A model generated the notes under the pieces. That model saw only the letters and a program-made list of their open reading frames with translations, searched no databases and was not told the origin of the DNA. From NCBI GenBank assembly GCA_040880405.1, contig JBBDIM010000079.1:77087-141086 (forward strand): a stretch of DNA of 64,000 nt. The letters are read 5' to 3'. The DNA comes from JBBDIM01 sp040880405 (GTDB taxonomy: Bacteria; Planctomycetota; Planctomycetia; Pirellulales; Pirellulaceae). Made by a program: the position numbers and the translations under genes. This document shows, in pieces, positions 62,996-64,000 of the stretch; the first letter of the stretch is position 1; every line of letters starts with the position of its first letter.

Positions 62996-64000
62996 CTACG
63001 CGCTGCAACCGCAATCAGCAGCTTGCTCTTCGTGGCAAGCAGGGGCGGGGCAGCAAACCGTGACCGGAACCGTCTTGCAAACCACTTTGGGCACGCAACG
63101 GGTTACGGTGTAAGGAACCTGAGTCGGCACCATCTTGCAGACCTTAACGGTCTTGGTGGTGTGAACAGGCTTGGTCACACAGTAAGGAACCTGCTTGGTG
63201 TGCGTTTCGGCAACCATCTTGCAGACCTTGTAAGGAACTTCCTTCGTGTGCGTCTCGGCAACCATCTTGCAGACCTTGTAGGTGCAGGTCTTGGTCCGTT
63301 GCTCAGGAACCATCTTGCAAACCTTGTAGGTGCAAGTCTTGGTCCGTTGCTCGGAAACCATCCGGCAAACCTTGTAGCTGCAAGTCTTGACGTGTTGCTC
63401 CGAAACCATCTTGCAAACCTTGTAGGTGCAGGTCTTGGTCCGTTGTTCCGGAACCATCCGGCAAACCTTGTAGGTGCAGGTCTTGTTTACGGTCTCGGGA
63501 ACCATCTTGCAAACTTTGTAGGTGCAAGTCTTGACGTGCTGCTCGGGAACCATCTTGCAAACCTTATAGGTGCAAGTCTTGGTCCGTTGCTCAGGAACCA
63601 TCCGGCAAACCTTGTAAGGAATTTCCTTCTTGACGACTTCACGCTCGTAGCGAACGCAGTTGATCGTCTTTTCGGTCACTTCAGGAACCCAAACCTTCTT
63701 GCAAACAGTCCGCGAAGGGCATTGAACCTCAACCACCTTGCATTCGCCTGGCACGTAAACGCACTTGCAGCAGCAAGGATCCCAAGTCCAGCAACCTGGC
63801 TCTTGGATGGTCTTCTTCACAACCGGGCCAGGAATCGTTTCCTGAGTGGTTTCCCACCGGCCGTTGCAAACTTGAACGGTCTTGGTGTAGTGAACTGGCT
63901 TGCAAACCACTTCACACACTTCGCGGACCTTGGTTTCCCAGACAGGCTTGCACACGGTGTAGCAAATCTCTTTGGTCTTGGTTTCCCAAACCGGCTTGCA
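62996..64000 (-). CDS. Cysteine-rich YTV-type repeat protein, 5' end outside window
   Basis: At least 334 codons are open to the right edge with no stop, so the N-terminus lies beyond 64000. The visible part has a 110-residue region of spaced Cys and Trp pairs ('VCKPVWETK', 'GCWTWDPCCCKC'), nine 16-residue repeats, then 'YTVTRCVPKVVCKT' and a Cys-rich end ('CHEEQAADCGCSA'). Repeats rich in Cys and V/K/T with YTV words are typical of large planctomycete surface proteins. Probably exported and cross-linked by disulphides in the wall. A strong terminator suggests high expression. Confidence 0.8.
   Translation of the reverse strand, partial: CKPVWETKTKEICYTVCKPVWETKVREVCEVVCKPVHYTKTVQVCNGRWETTQETIPGPVVKKTIQEPGCWTWDPCCCKCVYVPGECKVVEVQCPSRTVCKKVWVPEVTEKTINCVRYEREVVKKEIPYKVCRMVPEQRTKTCTYKVCKMVPEQHVKTCTYKVCKMVPETVNKTCTYKVCRMVPEQRTKTCTYKVCKMVSEQHVKTCSYKVCRMVSEQRTKTCTYKVCKMVPEQRTKTCTYKVCKMVAETHTKEVPYKVCKMVAETHTKQVPYCVTKPVHTTKTVKVCKMVPTQVPYTVTRCVPKVVCKTVPVTVCCPAPACHEEQAADCGCSA
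63191..63622 (-). repeat. Nine tandem 48-bp coding repeats
   Basis: Nine units of 16 residues, consensus C-T-Y-K-V-C-K/R-M-V-P-E-Q-R-T-K-T, run without a break. The third letter pattern varies between units at bases that do not change the protein, so the repeat is old and kept by selection. Units differ mainly at 'EQRT', 'EQHV', 'ETVN' and 'ETHT'. Confidence 0.9.

Noticed and set aside
63191..63622. Regular 48-bp repeats resembling a CRISPR array
   Set aside because: The repeats are continuous, in frame, without spacers, and encode the Cys-rich protein.

Overview
The window is chromosomal DNA of a planctomycete, most likely Pirellulales-like. The markers are two sulfatases, a cysteine-rich YTV-type repeat protein, an 'NPFASP' membrane protein, an alpha/alpha-toroid secreted protein, a planctomycete-style BatA/vWA/MoxR/DUF58 cluster, and an LptE/BamD pair showing an LPS-type outer membrane. 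Coding is dense and moderately GC-rich. I see no tRNA, rRNA, CRISPR array, IS element or prophage. Family names below come from recognising motifs by eye; no search was run.

Layout. (1) 183-14045, + strand: toroid protein, BatA-type vWA protein, vWA/GATase-like membrane protein, DUF4175-like membrane protein, a 1269-aa coiled-coil/low-complexity exported protein, MoxR ATPase and DUF58 protein. ATGA overlaps link the middle genes. (2) 14101-18841: a GNAT in a base-poorer patch, an HTH protein, an ECF sigma/zinc anti-sigma pair and a neutral-ceramidase-like protein. (3) 18902-30952, - strand: a full tight-adherence (Tad/Flp) pilus locus: flp, prepilin peptidase, TadE-like, CpaB, secretin, CpaE, TadA, TadB, TadC, an unknown 176-aa exported protein and a TadD-like TPR protein. 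(4) 31666-33694: nucleoside-type MFS permease and a small exported Cys-rich protein. (5) 34106-38637, + strand: coiled-coil protein, membrane-anchored SUMF1/FGS-domain protein, zinc-ribbon TRAFAC-type GTPase and a GAP1-like protein. This is the best candidate for an unusual system, because it resembles the GTPase-centred biological-conflict systems predicted by comparative genomics. (6) 38654-54173, - strand, housekeeping: fliM, proA, folP, lptE, bamD, recO, corC-like, ybeY, 7TM-HD, phoH-like, cdsA, uppS, purA. (7) 54436-55324, + strand: an overlapping GNAT/95-aa gene pair. (8) 55344-64000, - strand: iduronate-type sulfatase, a twin LCCL protein, a feoA-feoA-feoB operon with a Fur-like palindrome and a small FeoB-associated protein, a second sulfatase, and the 3' part of a YTV-like wall protein running off the right edge.

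How the genes work together. The first cluster looks like an envelope-stress or assembly machine: MoxR acts with membrane vWA proteins. The Tad locus encodes a complete surface pilus with its own peptidase. The phoH-to-lptE block is a conserved envelope/RNA-maintenance run. The feo operon imports ferrous iron under probable Fur control. Three copies of a REP-like hairpin lie in two intergenic gaps that flank or interrupt region 5.
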